DNA from: Sandaracinaceae bacterium
Lineage (GTDB): Bacteria > Myxococcota_A > Polyangia > Polyangiales > Sandaracinaceae
DNA: 64,000 nucleotides
Reading direction: 5' to 3'
NCBI GenBank assembly: GCA_040218145.1
Contig: JAVJQK010000085.1
Location: 55,779-119,778 of the forward strand
Every line of letters begins with the position of its first letter. Positions within the stretch are counted from its first letter, which is position 1. Below the pieces are notes generated by a model that did no database searches, had not been told where the DNA came from, and saw only the letters and a list, made by a program, of their open reading frames with translations. Below, one piece after another: positions 1-7,899 of the stretch. The translations under genes were made by a program, and so were the position numbers.

Positions 1-302
1 TAGCCGTAGGTCGGGTCGTCGGTGGGCGTGACCACGATCACGGGACCTTGCCCACCCACGCCGCTCTCGCCACAGGGGATGGCGCACCCCCCGGAGCGCG
101 TGGCCGAGCCGACCCGGAACCCCTCGGGCTGCGCGGACTCGGGCACCTCGGCGGCGGCCAGCGCGGCCTCGACCGGGCTCGGGGCGATCTCACCCCCCGC
201 GCTGTCATCCTGCCCGCGCGTCGATGAGGCGGGGCTCCCTCCACACGCCGCCGCGAGCGCCGCGGCGACGGGGAGCGCAAGTCCATGGGCGCTCCATCGC
301 AT
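1..302 (-). CDS. Predicted lipoprotein, C-terminus cut by window edge
   Basis: An open frame on the minus strand starts with ATG at 302 and runs off the left edge with no stop. A good ribosome site (GGAGGA) lies 8 bases upstream of the start. The N-terminus is a lipoprotein signal: a short basic start, a hydrophobic Ala/Leu stretch and a lipobox ending LAAAC near residue 20, followed by a Ser/Gly/Asp-rich linker. Two further Cys residues follow (motifs GGCAIPCGES), then a Val-rich stretch. I do not recognise the family. It is presumably anchored in the envelope. The gene upstream of it on the same strand is the polysaccharide-lyase-like lipoprotein at 510-1622, about 200 bases away. Confidence 0.6.
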   Translation of the reverse strand, partial: MRWSAHGLALPVAAALAAACGGSPASSTRGQDDSAGGEIAPSPVEAALAAAEVPESAQPEGFRVGSATRSGGCAIPCGESGVGGQGPVIVVTPTDDPTYG

Positions 303-509
303 GTGTCATTTCCTCCGACGGTGAGTCTACCGGAGAGCTGACACACGCAGGGGCAAGTCATTGGCAACGTCGTGCCGATCGAGGAGCAGGGGGCTCGCGC
401 GCGCCTCGGTCAGGGCGACCCGGACCCCTTCGACCCGACCGTCGACGAGCTGCGCGAGGAGGAGCTCTTCGATCTCACCCATTCCCCGAGAGTACGTACC
501 TCGCGCGCC

Positions 510-1622
510 TCAGGGCACGGGCGCGGAGAGGTCGTCGTCGTAGGGCTGGTTCAACACGTGCTGATAGGATCCCCAGCTCAAGGGATCGACGACCGAGGGG
601 TCGTGGTCGCCGTCGACGATCCGGATCTCGTCCACGTAGACCCGGGCGTCGTCCTGGCGCGGGGAGCCGTACATGTCGAACATGATGATCTCGTACGTGT
701 GCGCCGGGTTCTCGTAGGCGTAGCCGAGGGGGCGGTCGTCGACGCGGAAGTGCATGGCGAGCGGGTCCCTGCCCGTCGCGGACCAGACCTCGACGAGGCC
801 GTTCTCCCCCGAGTCGAAGTTGTTGAAGCGGGTCTTGACGACCCATCGAACCCACTGACCAGCGCGTACCCCGCCGGGGATCGCCTCGAAGGTGTTGAGC
901 CGCTCGCCGCCGGGGCGGTTGTCGCGCAGCGCGAACTGGAGGTCCGTGTCGTTGGCGCGGAGCATGCTCAGCGCCGGGTTGTTGGACGTGCCGTAGCCCG
1001 CGCGGGCTGGGTTGCTGTTGTGGTACTGCATCATGAGCTGGAACCCACCGCCGCTGAGATCCGCGCTCGCGTGCTCGATGCGCATCGCGAAGCCGACCAT
1101 GTGCGTGTCGCCCTGATGGAACAGCCGGCTCAGCGGCGGGTCCGCGTTCACGTCGCCGACCATCTCGAGATCGGTGCGGAAGGTCGACCGCGAGCCCCAG
1201 GGCTGCATCGTCAGCAAGACCGAGCGGCTCCCGCGGTAGGCGATGTCGGTGGCGACGTCCGGGACGTTGATCCCCGTGGCCCCGCGCACGAACGCGTCGG
1301 GCACGCGGTCGCGGCCGGTGGCGGCGTCCTGCCAGTTGAAGATCACGCGGTCCGAGTCCGACCAGCCGTTCGTCCCGTCCGGCTGCTCGAAGGTGATCTC
1401 GCGCACGAGCGGCACGCTCGGGTTCACGACGGGGCCCGTGTCTCCCGCGTCGACGGGGGCCGCCGCGTCGGGCGCCTCCGCGTCCGTCGGTGAGGCGCCG
1501 TCCAGCGGTGACGAGGCGTCGCGGGCGGCTGCGTCCGTCGCGCCGCCGTCCAGTCCGGCGTCGGAGTCGCCGTCGCAGCCGATCGTACCGAGCAACAGGA
1601 GCGCGTAGGAGAGGTACCGCAT
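510..1622 (-). CDS. Polysaccharide-lyase-like lipoprotein (jelly-roll fold)
   Basis: This 370-residue protein begins with a lipoprotein-type signal (MRYLSYALLLLGTIGC), though the lipobox is imperfect. An Asp/Ala/Pro-rich linker to about residue 65 is typical of myxobacterial surface proteins. The rest resembles the Pfam Polysacc_lyase family (heparin-lyase-I-like concanavalin fold): a FNWQD-type start, a central FQLMMQYHN stretch, WVRWVVKTRF, and a C-terminal VYVDEIRIVDGDHDP strand. Such proteins cleave acidic or uronic-acid-containing polysaccharides outside the cell, but the substrate cannot be read from sequence. I chose the ATG at 1622 because it gives a signal peptide; an in-frame extension to 1898 would run through the repeat region and lacks coding character. 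Family assignment is by resemblance only. Confidence 0.7.
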   Translation of the reverse strand: MRYLSYALLLLGTIGCDGDSDAGLDGGATDAAARDASSPLDGASPTDAEAPDAAAPVDAGDTGPVVNPSVPLVREITFEQPDGTNGWSDSDRVIFNWQDAATGRDRVPDAFVRGATGINVPDVATDIAYRGSRSVLLTMQPWGSRSTFRTDLEMVGDVNADPPLSRLFHQGDTHMVGFAMRIEHASADLSGGGFQLMMQYHNSNPARAGYGTSNNPALSMLRANDTDLQFALRDNRPGGERLNTFEAIPGGVRAGQWVRWVVKTRFNNFDSGENGLVEVWSATGRDPLAMHFRVDDRPLGYAYENPAHTYEIIMFDMYGSPRQDDARVYVDEIRIVDGDHDPSVVDPLSWGSYQHVLNQPYDDDLSAPVP

Positions 1623-2307
1623 CGCGCGACGGTAGCGCTGCTGGTGGGCCCTCGGCGGCGCAGAATCGTACAGCGTGCAGCGCGGCGTCCGAAACGAATC
1701 GCCCGAGCCGCTCAGCGCAGGCGGTCGAAGTCCCCCGCAGCGTAGGCGAGGTAGATCTCGAACGCGGTGTTTCCGGCGTCTGTCGACGGAGCTCGCGCCG
1801 AGCGGGGCCAGACCCGGACGCTGTTCACGGTGTCCCAGAGCCGCCTCGCTCAGTTCGAAGGCCAGCCGCGGCGTTCGAACCGAGCGCGCCCAGTTCAAAC
1901 GCTAGCCGCAGCGTTCGAACACTGCGCACGCACAGCTCAGTTGATTCCGACTCGCAACTGGACTGCGCACGTACAGTTTCAAACGTCGCGGCTGGCGTTT
2001 CGACTGCGCCCACGCAGTTTGGTGGGCGGCCGCGCTCGATCGCGAGGCGAGCTCCAGAGCCGCGACCGGGCGCGCGGCGCCGATGCAGCGCTCGATCGCC
2101 GAGCTCGTGGGCACGGAGCGGGACGACGAGGGCGCGGCCCATCTGATCCGACGCGATCCCGACCCCACGCCGGGGCCGGGCTGACGTGACCACGGGTGCC
2201 CCCGCCCCGCCGCCCGTCCGGCTCGGCTGGCGCCGAGCCCCGGCGTGCCGATTTGGCTGACACGCGGTCCGGCTCGTCAGGGGCTGAGGACGGAGGTAAC
2301 TACGGGC
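1623..2307. other. 685-bp gene-free region between divergent genes
   Basis: No credible gene lies between the lyase-like gene and phoD, although GC-rich shadow frames cross it. It holds an approximately 41-bp degenerate tandem repeat (1851-2014, listed separately) and must contain the promoters of both divergent genes. The part next to phoD (2150-2307) is plain GC-rich sequence, with the phoD ribosome site at 2292-2297. Confidence 0.6.
1851..2014. repeat. Degenerate 40-42 bp tandem repeat, four units
   Basis: Units begin at 1851, 1891, 1933 and 1974, each opening CAGTT or CAGCT; a partial fifth begins at 2015. Units 1, 2 and 4 carry an internal inverted repeat: in unit 1, GTTCGAA recurs near both ends around a GCCAGCCGCGGC core. 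Units 2 to 4 end in a related spacer ACTGCGCACGCA, ACTGCGCACGTA or ACTGCGCCCACG. The spacing suggests repeated hairpins or repeated protein-binding sites. There are no unique spacers, so it is not a CRISPR array. Confidence 0.7.
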
Positions 2308-4527
2308 ATGACCAAGCGGAGCAGGCGGGAATTCCTCAGGACGGTGGTGGTCTCGGCGGGCGCGGCCTCGATGGGGTCGAGCGTGCTGGTGGCGTGCGGC
2401 GACGACACGCCAGCCCGGCCGACGGCGGAGGTGTTCCCGCAGTCGGTCGCGAGCGGGGATCCACGGGCCGACTCGATCGTGCTCTGGACGCGAGCGGTCC
2501 CGGAGGACGAGACCACGGACGCGATGGTCACGCTCGAGGTCGGGACGGACGCGGAGCTGACCAGCCTGCTCACGCTGGACGTGTCCGCGCTGAGCGCGCG
2601 GGCCGATCACGACCACTGCGTGCGGGTGAAGGTCACCGGGCTGAGCGCGGGCACGACGTACTGGTATCGGTTCGTCTCCGAGGGCACGCCGACGAACACG
2701 GGGCGCTTCCGGACGGCGGCCGCGGCGGACGCGGACGTGCCCGTGCGGTTCGCGCTGCTCAGCTGCCAGGACCGGGTGGGGCGCTACTACAACACCCTGC
2801 TCCGCCTGCTCGACGACGCGCACGACGACCTCGACTTCGTGGTGCACGTCGGCGACTACGTCTACGAGACGACCGGCGACCCGGGCTTCATGATGACCGA
2901 CTCCGGGCGCGGGGTCGGGCTGCGCGCGCCGGAGGAGGCGATCCAGATGGGGAGCGGCGGCGGCGAGTTCTTCGCCGCGCGGTCCGTCAGCAACTATCGC
3001 GATCTCTACCGCGCGTATCGGTCGGACGAGATCCTCCAGCGCGTGCACGAGAAGTTCGCGTTCGTCTGCACCTGGGACGACCACGAGTTCAGCGACGACT
3101 GCTGGGGCGCCAATGGGACGTACACCGACGGCGTGCTCGACGAGCTCGACGTGGAGCGGCGCGTGAACAGCGAGCAGGTGTACCTCGAGTACATGCCCAT
3201 CGCGCGGGACGCGGACGGAGACGGCGCGCAGCAGGTCGACAGGGCGAGCCTGTACCCGGACAACACGATCTACCGCGACTTCCGCTTCGGCCGGCACGTC
3301 ACGATGGCGGTCACCGACTACCGCAGCTTCCGGCCCGACCACCCGACGCCGGAGGACGCGTTCCCGGGCAAGGTGCTGCTCGACGAGGCGCAGACCCGCG
3401 CGGTGCTCGCGCGGCAGGAGGCCGACGGGGAGCTGCCCGACGGCGTCGACGCGGCCATGGCCTTCGACCGCGGCGGCTTCCGCACCTACGTCGACCTCGA
3501 GGACGCGGCGTTCGCCGACCACAAGCAGGCGCTGACGATCCTGCTCACGGGCGGCTACGCGGCGGAGGGCATCGACATGGAGCGCGCGCAGGCGCTCGCG
3601 GTGCAGTACGCGGCGGGCGCGGTGGACGCGGAGATCCTCCAGGCGACGATCGACGCGGGGCGCGACGCGCTGCCGGCCGAGCTGCGGTCGGTGAGCGACG
3701 TCGACCCGGAGGACCCCACCCTCGAGCGCGGCGTGCCGTACGCGCTGACCGGCAAGACCGGGCTCGTCGGCCAGCTCGGCGCGCGCTACCTGGTGGTGCA
3801 GCGCACCTACGACCTCGTGCAGGCGCACCGCGCGCGGATCGAAGGCGAGACGAGCTTCGACGACGTGCTCGGCGCCGACCAGGAGGCCTGGCTGCGCGGC
3901 GTGCTCTCGGGCTCGGACGCGACCTGGAACGTGGTCGCCAACTCGGTCTGCAACACGAGCCTCGTCCTCGACCTGAGCGGCTTCGCGGGCGGGCTGCCGC
4001 CGGGCCTGCCGGCCGAGCGCTTCTACCTCAACGTCGACCAGTGGGACGGCTTCCCCGAGCGGCGGCGCAAGCTGATGGACGAGGTCTATCGCCCCGCGAA
4101 CGCGGTGCTGCTCGCGGGCGACATCCACGCCGGCTACGGCTCCGACTTCGGCGCCGACGCGGAGGGCAACCGCGTAGTCGAGGTCACCACGTCGAGCGTC
4201 TCGAGCGGGACCTTCCGCGAGCTGCTCTACAACACGGGCAGCCGCAACGAGGCCATCGCGGGCAGCGGGCTGCTCGACCCCGTGACCGAGGCGATCGACA
4301 ACTTCATGCAGATGGCCTTCGAGCCGCTGAAGGTCGCGCACAGCAACAAGAACGGCGTCACCGTGCTCACCTTCGACGCGGGCCAGCTGCGGGTCGACTG
4401 GCACCTCATCCCCGAGGAGCGCGTGAGCGAGAGCTTCTACGAGCGCCCCGAGGACATCGAGTGGATCGTGACGAGCTGGACGGTCGAGAAGGACGCCGGC
4501 CGGAACGGCCCGTTGACCGAGGTCTGA
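2308..4527 (+). CDS. phoD: PhoD-type alkaline phosphatase, Tat-exported lipoprotein
   Basis: The 739-residue product has a twin-arginine signal (SRREFLRTVVV) followed by a lipobox VLVAC near residue 30, so it is probably exported folded and lipid-anchored. The body matches the PhoD family: an N-terminal Ig-like domain (FPQSVASGDP, TYWYRF), then the metallophosphatase core with HVGDYVYE, CTWDDHEFSDD and LLAGDIHAGYG, which carry the Fe/Ca ligands. The family cleaves phosphate mono- and diesters for phosphate scavenging. It is longer than the usual roughly 550-600 residues because of an insert near residues 380-520. The start at 2308 has GGAGGT 10 bases upstream and gives the Tat signal; an in-frame ATG at 2245 is less likely. 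No Pho box was recognised. Confidence 0.93.
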   Translation: MTKRSRREFLRTVVVSAGAASMGSSVLVACGDDTPARPTAEVFPQSVASGDPRADSIVLWTRAVPEDETTDAMVTLEVGTDAELTSLLTLDVSALSARADHDHCVRVKVTGLSAGTTYWYRFVSEGTPTNTGRFRTAAAADADVPVRFALLSCQDRVGRYYNTLLRLLDDAHDDLDFVVHVGDYVYETTGDPGFMMTDSGRGVGLRAPEEAIQMGSGGGEFFAARSVSNYRDLYRAYRSDEILQRVHEKFAFVCTWDDHEFSDDCWGANGTYTDGVLDELDVERRVNSEQVYLEYMPIARDADGDGAQQVDRASLYPDNTIYRDFRFGRHVTMAVTDYRSFRPDHPTPEDAFPGKVLLDEAQTRAVLARQEADGELPDGVDAAMAFDRGGFRTYVDLEDAAFADHKQALTILLTGGYAAEGIDMERAQALAVQYAAGAVDAEILQATIDAGRDALPAELRSVSDVDPEDPTLERGVPYALTGKTGLVGQLGARYLVVQRTYDLVQAHRARIEGETSFDDVLGADQEAWLRGVLSGSDATWNVVANSVCNTSLVLDLSGFAGGLPPGLPAERFYLNVDQWDGFPERRRKLMDEVYRPANAVLLAGDIHAGYGSDFGADAEGNRVVEVTTSSVSSGTFRELLYNTGSRNEAIAGSGLLDPVTEAIDNFMQMAFEPLKVAHSNKNGVTVLTFDAGQLRVDWHLIPEERVSESFYERPEDIEWIVTSWTVEKDAGRNGPLTEV

Positions 4528-5551
4528 AAGGCCCCAAGCTCCGGCGGTGGACGCGCTGGAAGCACCCTACGAGCGCCTCGGCGAGGAGGGCGTACGCCGC
4601 CTCGTCGACCGCTTCTACGATCGCATGGACACCCTGCCCGAGGCGGCGGAGGTCCGCGCGATGCACCCGCGCGACCTGCGCGGCTCGCGCGAGAAGCTCT
4701 TCTGGTTCCTGAGCGGCTGGCTCGGCGGCCCGCCGCTCTACGTCGAGAAGAAGGGCCACCCGCGCCTGCGCGCCCGCCACCTGCCGTTCGCCATCGACGA
4801 CGCGGCCCGCGACCAGTGGATGCTCTGCATGCGCCAGGCGCTCGCCGAGGTGGTCGAAGACGCCGAGCTGTCCGCGTACCTCGAGCGCCAGCTCGGCCGG
4901 GTCGCCGACCACATGCGGAACCGGTAGGCCGGGGCCCGAGTGTCGCCGCGGCAGCACCGCGAGGGCGCCGCTGCCGCTCTCTCGCGGAGCTGATCGAGCA
5001 GCCCTAAGAGGCTCGCATCGAAGCACCCCGAGCGTCGCAAACCGCTCGACGTGCCTCCGCTCCTCTGCCGCCGCCTCCCGCAAGCATGGCTCGGGATACG
5101 TCGTCGCTGGCGCAGCACCGAGCGCTTCCACGACGACAGCGACCCCAGCACGTTGGCGGACCGCGGTCGCCAGCGCCCGAGCGCGGTCGAGCGCCAGATC
5201 GGCGCGCCCCATCTCCTGGGTTGGCGAGTAGTAGCCGAAGACCTTCACCGCGAGGATCGTCTCGTCCCGCTCGATCAACTCGAGGACCTCGGCGAGCGCC
5301 TCGGGTGACAGCTCCCGTGCGCTGCTGAGCGCCGACGATTCGCAGTCGAAGTAGATGCGCGCTGGCAGTGACCGCCACCGGCACTCCGATCGCCGCTCGA
5401 GCTCATCGAGGCTCAACTCGGTACGCGCCCGCGGCGCGCCTGGTTCGGACGAAACGGCTCGCGACGAGCGATCCGCGACGCTGACTCCGCAGCTCGCCAG
5501 GACGAGCCCCACTGCGACCGCAGCGACGTAGGGGCGTGCCCGAACTCTCAT
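4406..5551 (-). CDS. OmpA-domain lipoprotein; frame reads through antisense of globin (probable frameshift)
   Basis: The first about 180 codons (5551 down to about 5010) look genuine: a lipoprotein signal (VLASC, Cys at residue 21), then an OmpA-like peptidoglycan-binding domain at about residues 75-160 with RIYFDCESSAL, VKVFGYYS and RADLALDRARALA. Beyond that, the frame continues without a stop to 4406, antisense to the entire truncated-globin gene and the end of phoD, and this part has no protein-like character. A stop at 5004-5006 in the neighbouring frame gives a natural ending, so a one-base indel in the genome or assembly near 5010-5100 is likely. The ATG at 5551 overlaps the TGA of the upstream metallopeptidase-like gene (ATGA), so the pair is translationally coupled. 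Confidence 0.6.
   Translation of the reverse strand: MRVRARPYVAAVAVGLVLASCGVSVADRSSRAVSSEPGAPRARTELSLDELERRSECRWRSLPARIYFDCESSALSSARELSPEALAEVLELIERDETILAVKVFGYYSPTQEMGRADLALDRARALATAVRQRAGVAVVVEALGAAPATTYPEPCLREAAAEERRHVERFATLGVLRCEPLRAARSAPRESGSGALAVLPRRHSGPGLPVPHVVGDPAELALEVRGQLGVFDHLGERLAHAEHPLVAGRVVDGERQVAGAQARVALLLDVERRAAEPAAQEPEELLARAAQVARVHRADLRRLGQGVHAIVEAVDEAAYALLAEALVGCFQRVHRRSLGPFRPRSTGRSGRRPSRPSSSSRSTRCPRGARRSSRSRAPRG
4547..4927 (+). CDS. Group II truncated haemoglobin
   Basis: This 126-residue protein starts at GTG, 19 bases after phoD. It has the full length and residues of a group II (HbO/YjbI-type) truncated globin: an FYDRMD helix-B region, LFWFLSGWLGGP, the proximal His in ARHLPFAI (H78) and the characteristic Trp of helix G in DQWMLCM (W91). 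It should bind haem and O2 or NO in the cytoplasm, with a role in oxygen or nitrosative chemistry. It may be co-transcribed with phoD, although no functional link is obvious. The ribosome site is weak, suggesting translational coupling. A minus-strand open frame (4406-5551) runs antisense through the whole gene; see that entry. Confidence 0.9.
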   Translation: MDALEAPYERLGEEGVRRLVDRFYDRMDTLPEAAEVRAMHPRDLRGSREKLFWFLSGWLGGPPLYVEKKGHPRLRARHLPFAIDDAARDQWMLCMRQALAEVVEDAELSAYLERQLGRVADHMRNR

Positions 5552-6309
5552 CGGAACGGATTGTACGGACACTCTCGCGCCGGCAGCGACCGCAGTCGTT
5601 CAGCCACGGAGGGCGCCTTGCGACGAAGCCGAGCCGCCGCCGTCCGCTCGGCCGCCGCCAGCGGGATGCCGGTGGTCCGGTCGCTCGGCATCTCGCCCGG
5701 GGGGAGCGGTGCGTCGCCCAGGTAGGTCCGGCGAGCCGGTAGCCGGCGCTCCACGCGGAACATGTTCTCCATGATCCAGGCTCCAGTCTCCTCGGGCGAC
5801 GGCGAGTGAAATCGCTCGATGTCCTCCGCCGCGTAGGGGCTGCCGGCGTAGCAGCCCCAGGTCACGTGGACCGCGTGGGCGAGCTCGTGAGCCAACGAGA
5901 CTTCGTGGTTCCGAGGCAAACCGGTCACGGAGCGGTGGGGACCTCGTCGGAGGTCGAGGAACATCACCGCCGGCGCTCCGGTGGTTCTCGCGAGTCGATG
6001 CGCCTCTTCGGGCATCTGACCGTGCAGGGTGTCCGGGAAGGTCTGGTTGCTGGTGCCGTGGTAGACGATCGTGTCCCGACGAACGCCGGAGATCAGGACA
6101 CGGCCGACCCGGCTCGCGTGAACCCGGTCGAACAAGAAGCCGACTTGCATCGCCCAGAGCTCGGGCTCGAGGCCTTCGATCTCGCCCTCGTCGGAGACAT
6201 CCACGCTGCGCTCGTAGAGCTCGGGCGTCAGCCTCTGCGGATTGATCGGCGCCGCGTGCCAGCGAATGCGCCGGTTGAGGTGGCAGTGGATCAGTCGCGG
6301 CTCGCTCAT
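5548..6309 (-). CDS. HExxH zinc-metallopeptidase-like protein (M91-like)
   Basis: The 253-residue product carries HELAHAVH at residues 141-148, a gluzincin-type HExxH motif. Downstream acidic residues in PSPEETGAWIMENMF (about 171-184) could supply the third zinc ligand. The layout, a strand ending VMFLDL before the motif and an EETGAW helix after it, resembles the effector-type M91 family, but I am not certain of that. No signal peptide is visible, so it is cytoplasmic or exported by another route. I chose ATG 6309; an upstream in-frame ATG at 6405 overlaps the pseudogene leader on the other strand. Its stop overlaps the start of the OmpA-like lipoprotein gene, implying coupled translation. 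Confidence 0.7.
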   Translation of the reverse strand: MSEPRLIHCHLNRRIRWHAAPINPQRLTPELYERSVDVSDEGEIEGLEPELWAMQVGFLFDRVHASRVGRVLISGVRRDTIVYHGTSNQTFPDTLHGQMPEEAHRLARTTGAPAVMFLDLRRGPHRSVTGLPRNHEVSLAHELAHAVHVTWGCYAGSPYAAEDIERFHSPSPEETGAWIMENMFRVERRLPARRTYLGDAPLPPGEMPSDRTTGIPLAAAERTAAARLRRKAPSVAERLRSLPARECPYNPFR

Positions 6310-6375
6310 CTGCTTCGACAGTCTCGTGTCTGGGTCCAACGTAGGGTCGCCGCGTCGCTCGGCGACGAAGCGATC

Positions 6376-6740
6376 ATGCGGCGCGCCGACGCGGCGCTCG
6401 AGCACGCTCGCGGCACGCTCGAGAGGAGCGGCTGTGGAAGATCGCGAAGCGCCAGCAGGAGGCCCCGCGCGGCAACGCGGTCGAGCTCGACAACCAGCTC
6501 GACCGGGTGATCTCCGGCATGCACACCTCGGTCGCCGCGCTCGACCGCGAGAGTGCGCTCGCGAAGCGCTGCCGAGAGTTCCTCGCCACCTACTTCCCGC
6601 AGGCCGGCGGCATCACGAACCGCGAGTTCGAAGACCAGCTCGGCGCCATGAAAGAGATCCTCGCCCACTCGAGGCGCTCGACCGATTCATCGACGAAGAG
6701 CTGGAGCAGATCGGTGAAGTCCTCGTTGAAGCCGGGATAC
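6376..6740 (+). pseudogene. Decayed gene of unknown function, two frameshifts
   Basis: Coding-like sequence is spread over three frames. An ATG at 6376 begins MRRADAALEHARGTLE. The frame changes near 6420-6430 to LWKIAKRQQEAPRGNAVE and continues through REFLATYFPQAGG and QLGAMKEILAH, then changes again at 6667-6669 to LEALDRFIDEELEQIGEV. Read together this is a helical, charged protein of about 120 residues, so the gene has probably lost function. The start is preceded by a 26-base leader that is nearly identical to the one before the small gene at 7705. I do not recognise the family. Sequencing error is a possible alternative. Confidence 0.55.
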
Positions 6741-6983
6741 TCACTCATCGCGAGGACGGATCACGCGGCCGGGGGCTTCGTCGCGGGAGTAAGTCGGCAA
6801 CGGCTGACCCGTCATCGCCCACGCGTCCAGCGCCAGGCGCCACATCATCCCGAGTCGCTCGGCCGCCGTGGTGGACGCCGACAGGTCGTCGTCCGGCTCG
6901 TCGCCCAGCGCGTGTCTGCGAACGGGCCACCCCGACCGGGCCGCGGCTCGACGCGCTCTCTCGTCGTCGGTCGATTCGCTCAT
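6741..6983 (-). CDS. Small conserved-looking protein of unknown function
   Basis: An 80-residue protein with clear coding character: a charged N-terminus, then WPVRRHALGDEPDDDLSA, a TTAAERLGMMW helix, LALDAWAMTGQPLP and a basic tail. To my knowledge, short proteins of this pattern (DDLSA followed by an ERLxMMWxLALDAW helix) recur in myxobacteria, sometimes beside nucleotidyltransferase-type genes, but no such partner is intact here. The start lies 10 bases from the left arm of the 163-bp inverted-repeat element, so that arm may carry its promoter. Function unknown. No signal peptide or membrane segment is seen. Confidence 0.55.
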   Translation of the reverse strand: MSESTDDERARRAAARSGWPVRRHALGDEPDDDLSASTTAAERLGMMWRLALDAWAMTGQPLPTYSRDEAPGRVIRPRDE

Positions 6984-6992
6984 GCTCTCAGT

Positions 6993-7155
6993 CTAGGACT
7001 ACTTGGTCACATGTCGGCGGATGATCGCGACGGACAGTGGTTTCGGGCGCGCCGCGACGATGAAGGAGGGGCGTTCAGCCACTTCGAAGAGGAGCGACGC
7101 GCCCGGAGCCGCTGAACGAGCGAGGGCCGTCGTAAATGTGACCAAGTAGTCCTAG
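6993..7155. mobile_element. 163-bp MITE-like element with 20-bp perfect terminal inverted repeats
   Basis: CTAGGACTACTTGGTCACAT at 6993-7012 is the exact reverse complement of 7136-7155. The 123-base interior is almost filled by a 34-codon frame (7011-7115) whose ATG begins in the last two bases of the left arm. No clear target-site duplication flanks it (CAGT on the left, CAGC on the right). It contains no transposase, so a non-autonomous element is the simplest reading; two outward-facing copies of one promoter or operator is an alternative. Confidence 0.6.
7011..7115 (+). CDS. Possible 34-residue ORF inside the inverted-repeat element
   Basis: ATG at 7011 to TGA at 7113-7115 encodes a hydrophilic peptide (MSADDRDGQWFRARRDDEGG, then AFSHFEEERRARSR). 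Its composition is protein-like rather than random, but there is no ribosome site and the ATG sits at the edge of the terminal repeat. It may be the remnant of a longer gene. Confidence 0.25.
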   Translation: MSADDRDGQWFRARRDDEGGAFSHFEEERRARSR

Positions 7156-7284
7156 CAGCGTGGCCACTCTCGTATCCTCGTCGGAGGGCTTCTTCGCCCG
7201 GCGATCGCCCCCCCAGATCCTGGCTTGCCGGAGTCACGGCGGCGGGAGATCGGCCAGGGTTCCGGAACCCGCAATCGGCAGCCG

Positions 7285-7527
7285 TCATGATGTCGAGTGG
7301 AAGAGGTCGATGTCCGACGAGTCTCTGGAGCTCGGTGAGAGCCATCGCTTCAGCTCCGTGGCGCGGGCGAACGCCGCGCGGTCGCCGTGGCGGCGGATGG
7401 ACTCGAGGACGCGCGCGCGCTCCTCGTCGTTCGACGGGTACCAGTCGGCTCTCAGAGCCCAGAGACACCGGGCGCGCTGCTCGTCGATGAACGCGTCCAC
7501 CGCGTCGATCCAGCGCTGTCTCGGCAT
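7285..7527 (-). CDS. Small unknown protein
   Basis: An 80-residue, mostly helical protein starting MPRQRWIDAVDAFIDEQRA, followed by WALRADWYPSNDEERARVL and a C-terminal helix with AFARATELKRW. Trp content and amphipathic helices suggest a real cytoplasmic protein. An upstream ATG at 7569 would add 14 residues. It lies in the accessory patch with the inverted-repeat element and the pseudogene, on the same strand as the small gene at 6741-6983. Function is not recognised. Confidence 0.5.
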   Translation of the reverse strand: MPRQRWIDAVDAFIDEQRARCLWALRADWYPSNDEERARVLESIRRHGDRAAFARATELKRWLSPSSRDSSDIDLFHSTS

Positions 7528-7704
7528 CACCACGTGGTCAACGTAGCTCCGTCGGGCCCGGCCGAGCACTCGGCGAACCCGGGCACGGGTCCCTACCTCG
7601 GGTGGGCAACGAGTGGATCGACGTGTACCGCTCGACCGGCCGACGGGTCTACGCCCTCGCTCGGTGTCGCGAGGTCGAACGCGTCACTCGGCGACGATGC
7701 GATC

Positions 7705-7899
7705 ATGTCGCGCGACGAGAAGCACGTCGGCGAGCGCACCGCGCCGATCGTCGAGCAGAACGAGCGGGATCGCGCCCGCCGGTCGCGGCGCAGCGCGCCC
7801 GACGTGGAGGCGGACCCGGAGACGGGAGAGGATCGCCTGGTGACCGAAGACGTGGTGGCGCCCCCCGCCCACGATCCGGCCGAGCCCACCGTGGGCTGA
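7705..7899 (+). CDS. Small hydrophilic protein of unknown function
   Basis: A 64-residue frame beginning MSRDEKHVGERTAPIVEQNE, rich in Arg, Asp and Glu, with an Ala/Pro-rich tail. It is probably disordered. There is no Shine-Dalgarno sequence, but the 26 bases ending at its ATG (7682-7707) match 24 of 26 bases of the leader in front of the pseudogene start (6353-6378), which supports the start and suggests a shared 5' signal. Function unknown. Confidence 0.4.
   Translation: MSRDEKHVGERTAPIVEQNERDRARRSRRSAPDVEADPETGEDRLVTEDVVAPPAHDPAEPTVG

Noticed and set aside
1851..2014. CRISPR array
   Set aside because: Units are degenerate and contiguous with no unique spacers, and no cas gene is in the window. 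The same holds for 8506-8640.
6741..7527. A complete toxin-antitoxin pair formed by the two small minus-strand genes
   Set aside because: The two genes are about 300 bases apart, separated by the inverted-repeat element, and neither matches a toxin or antitoxin family that I recognise.
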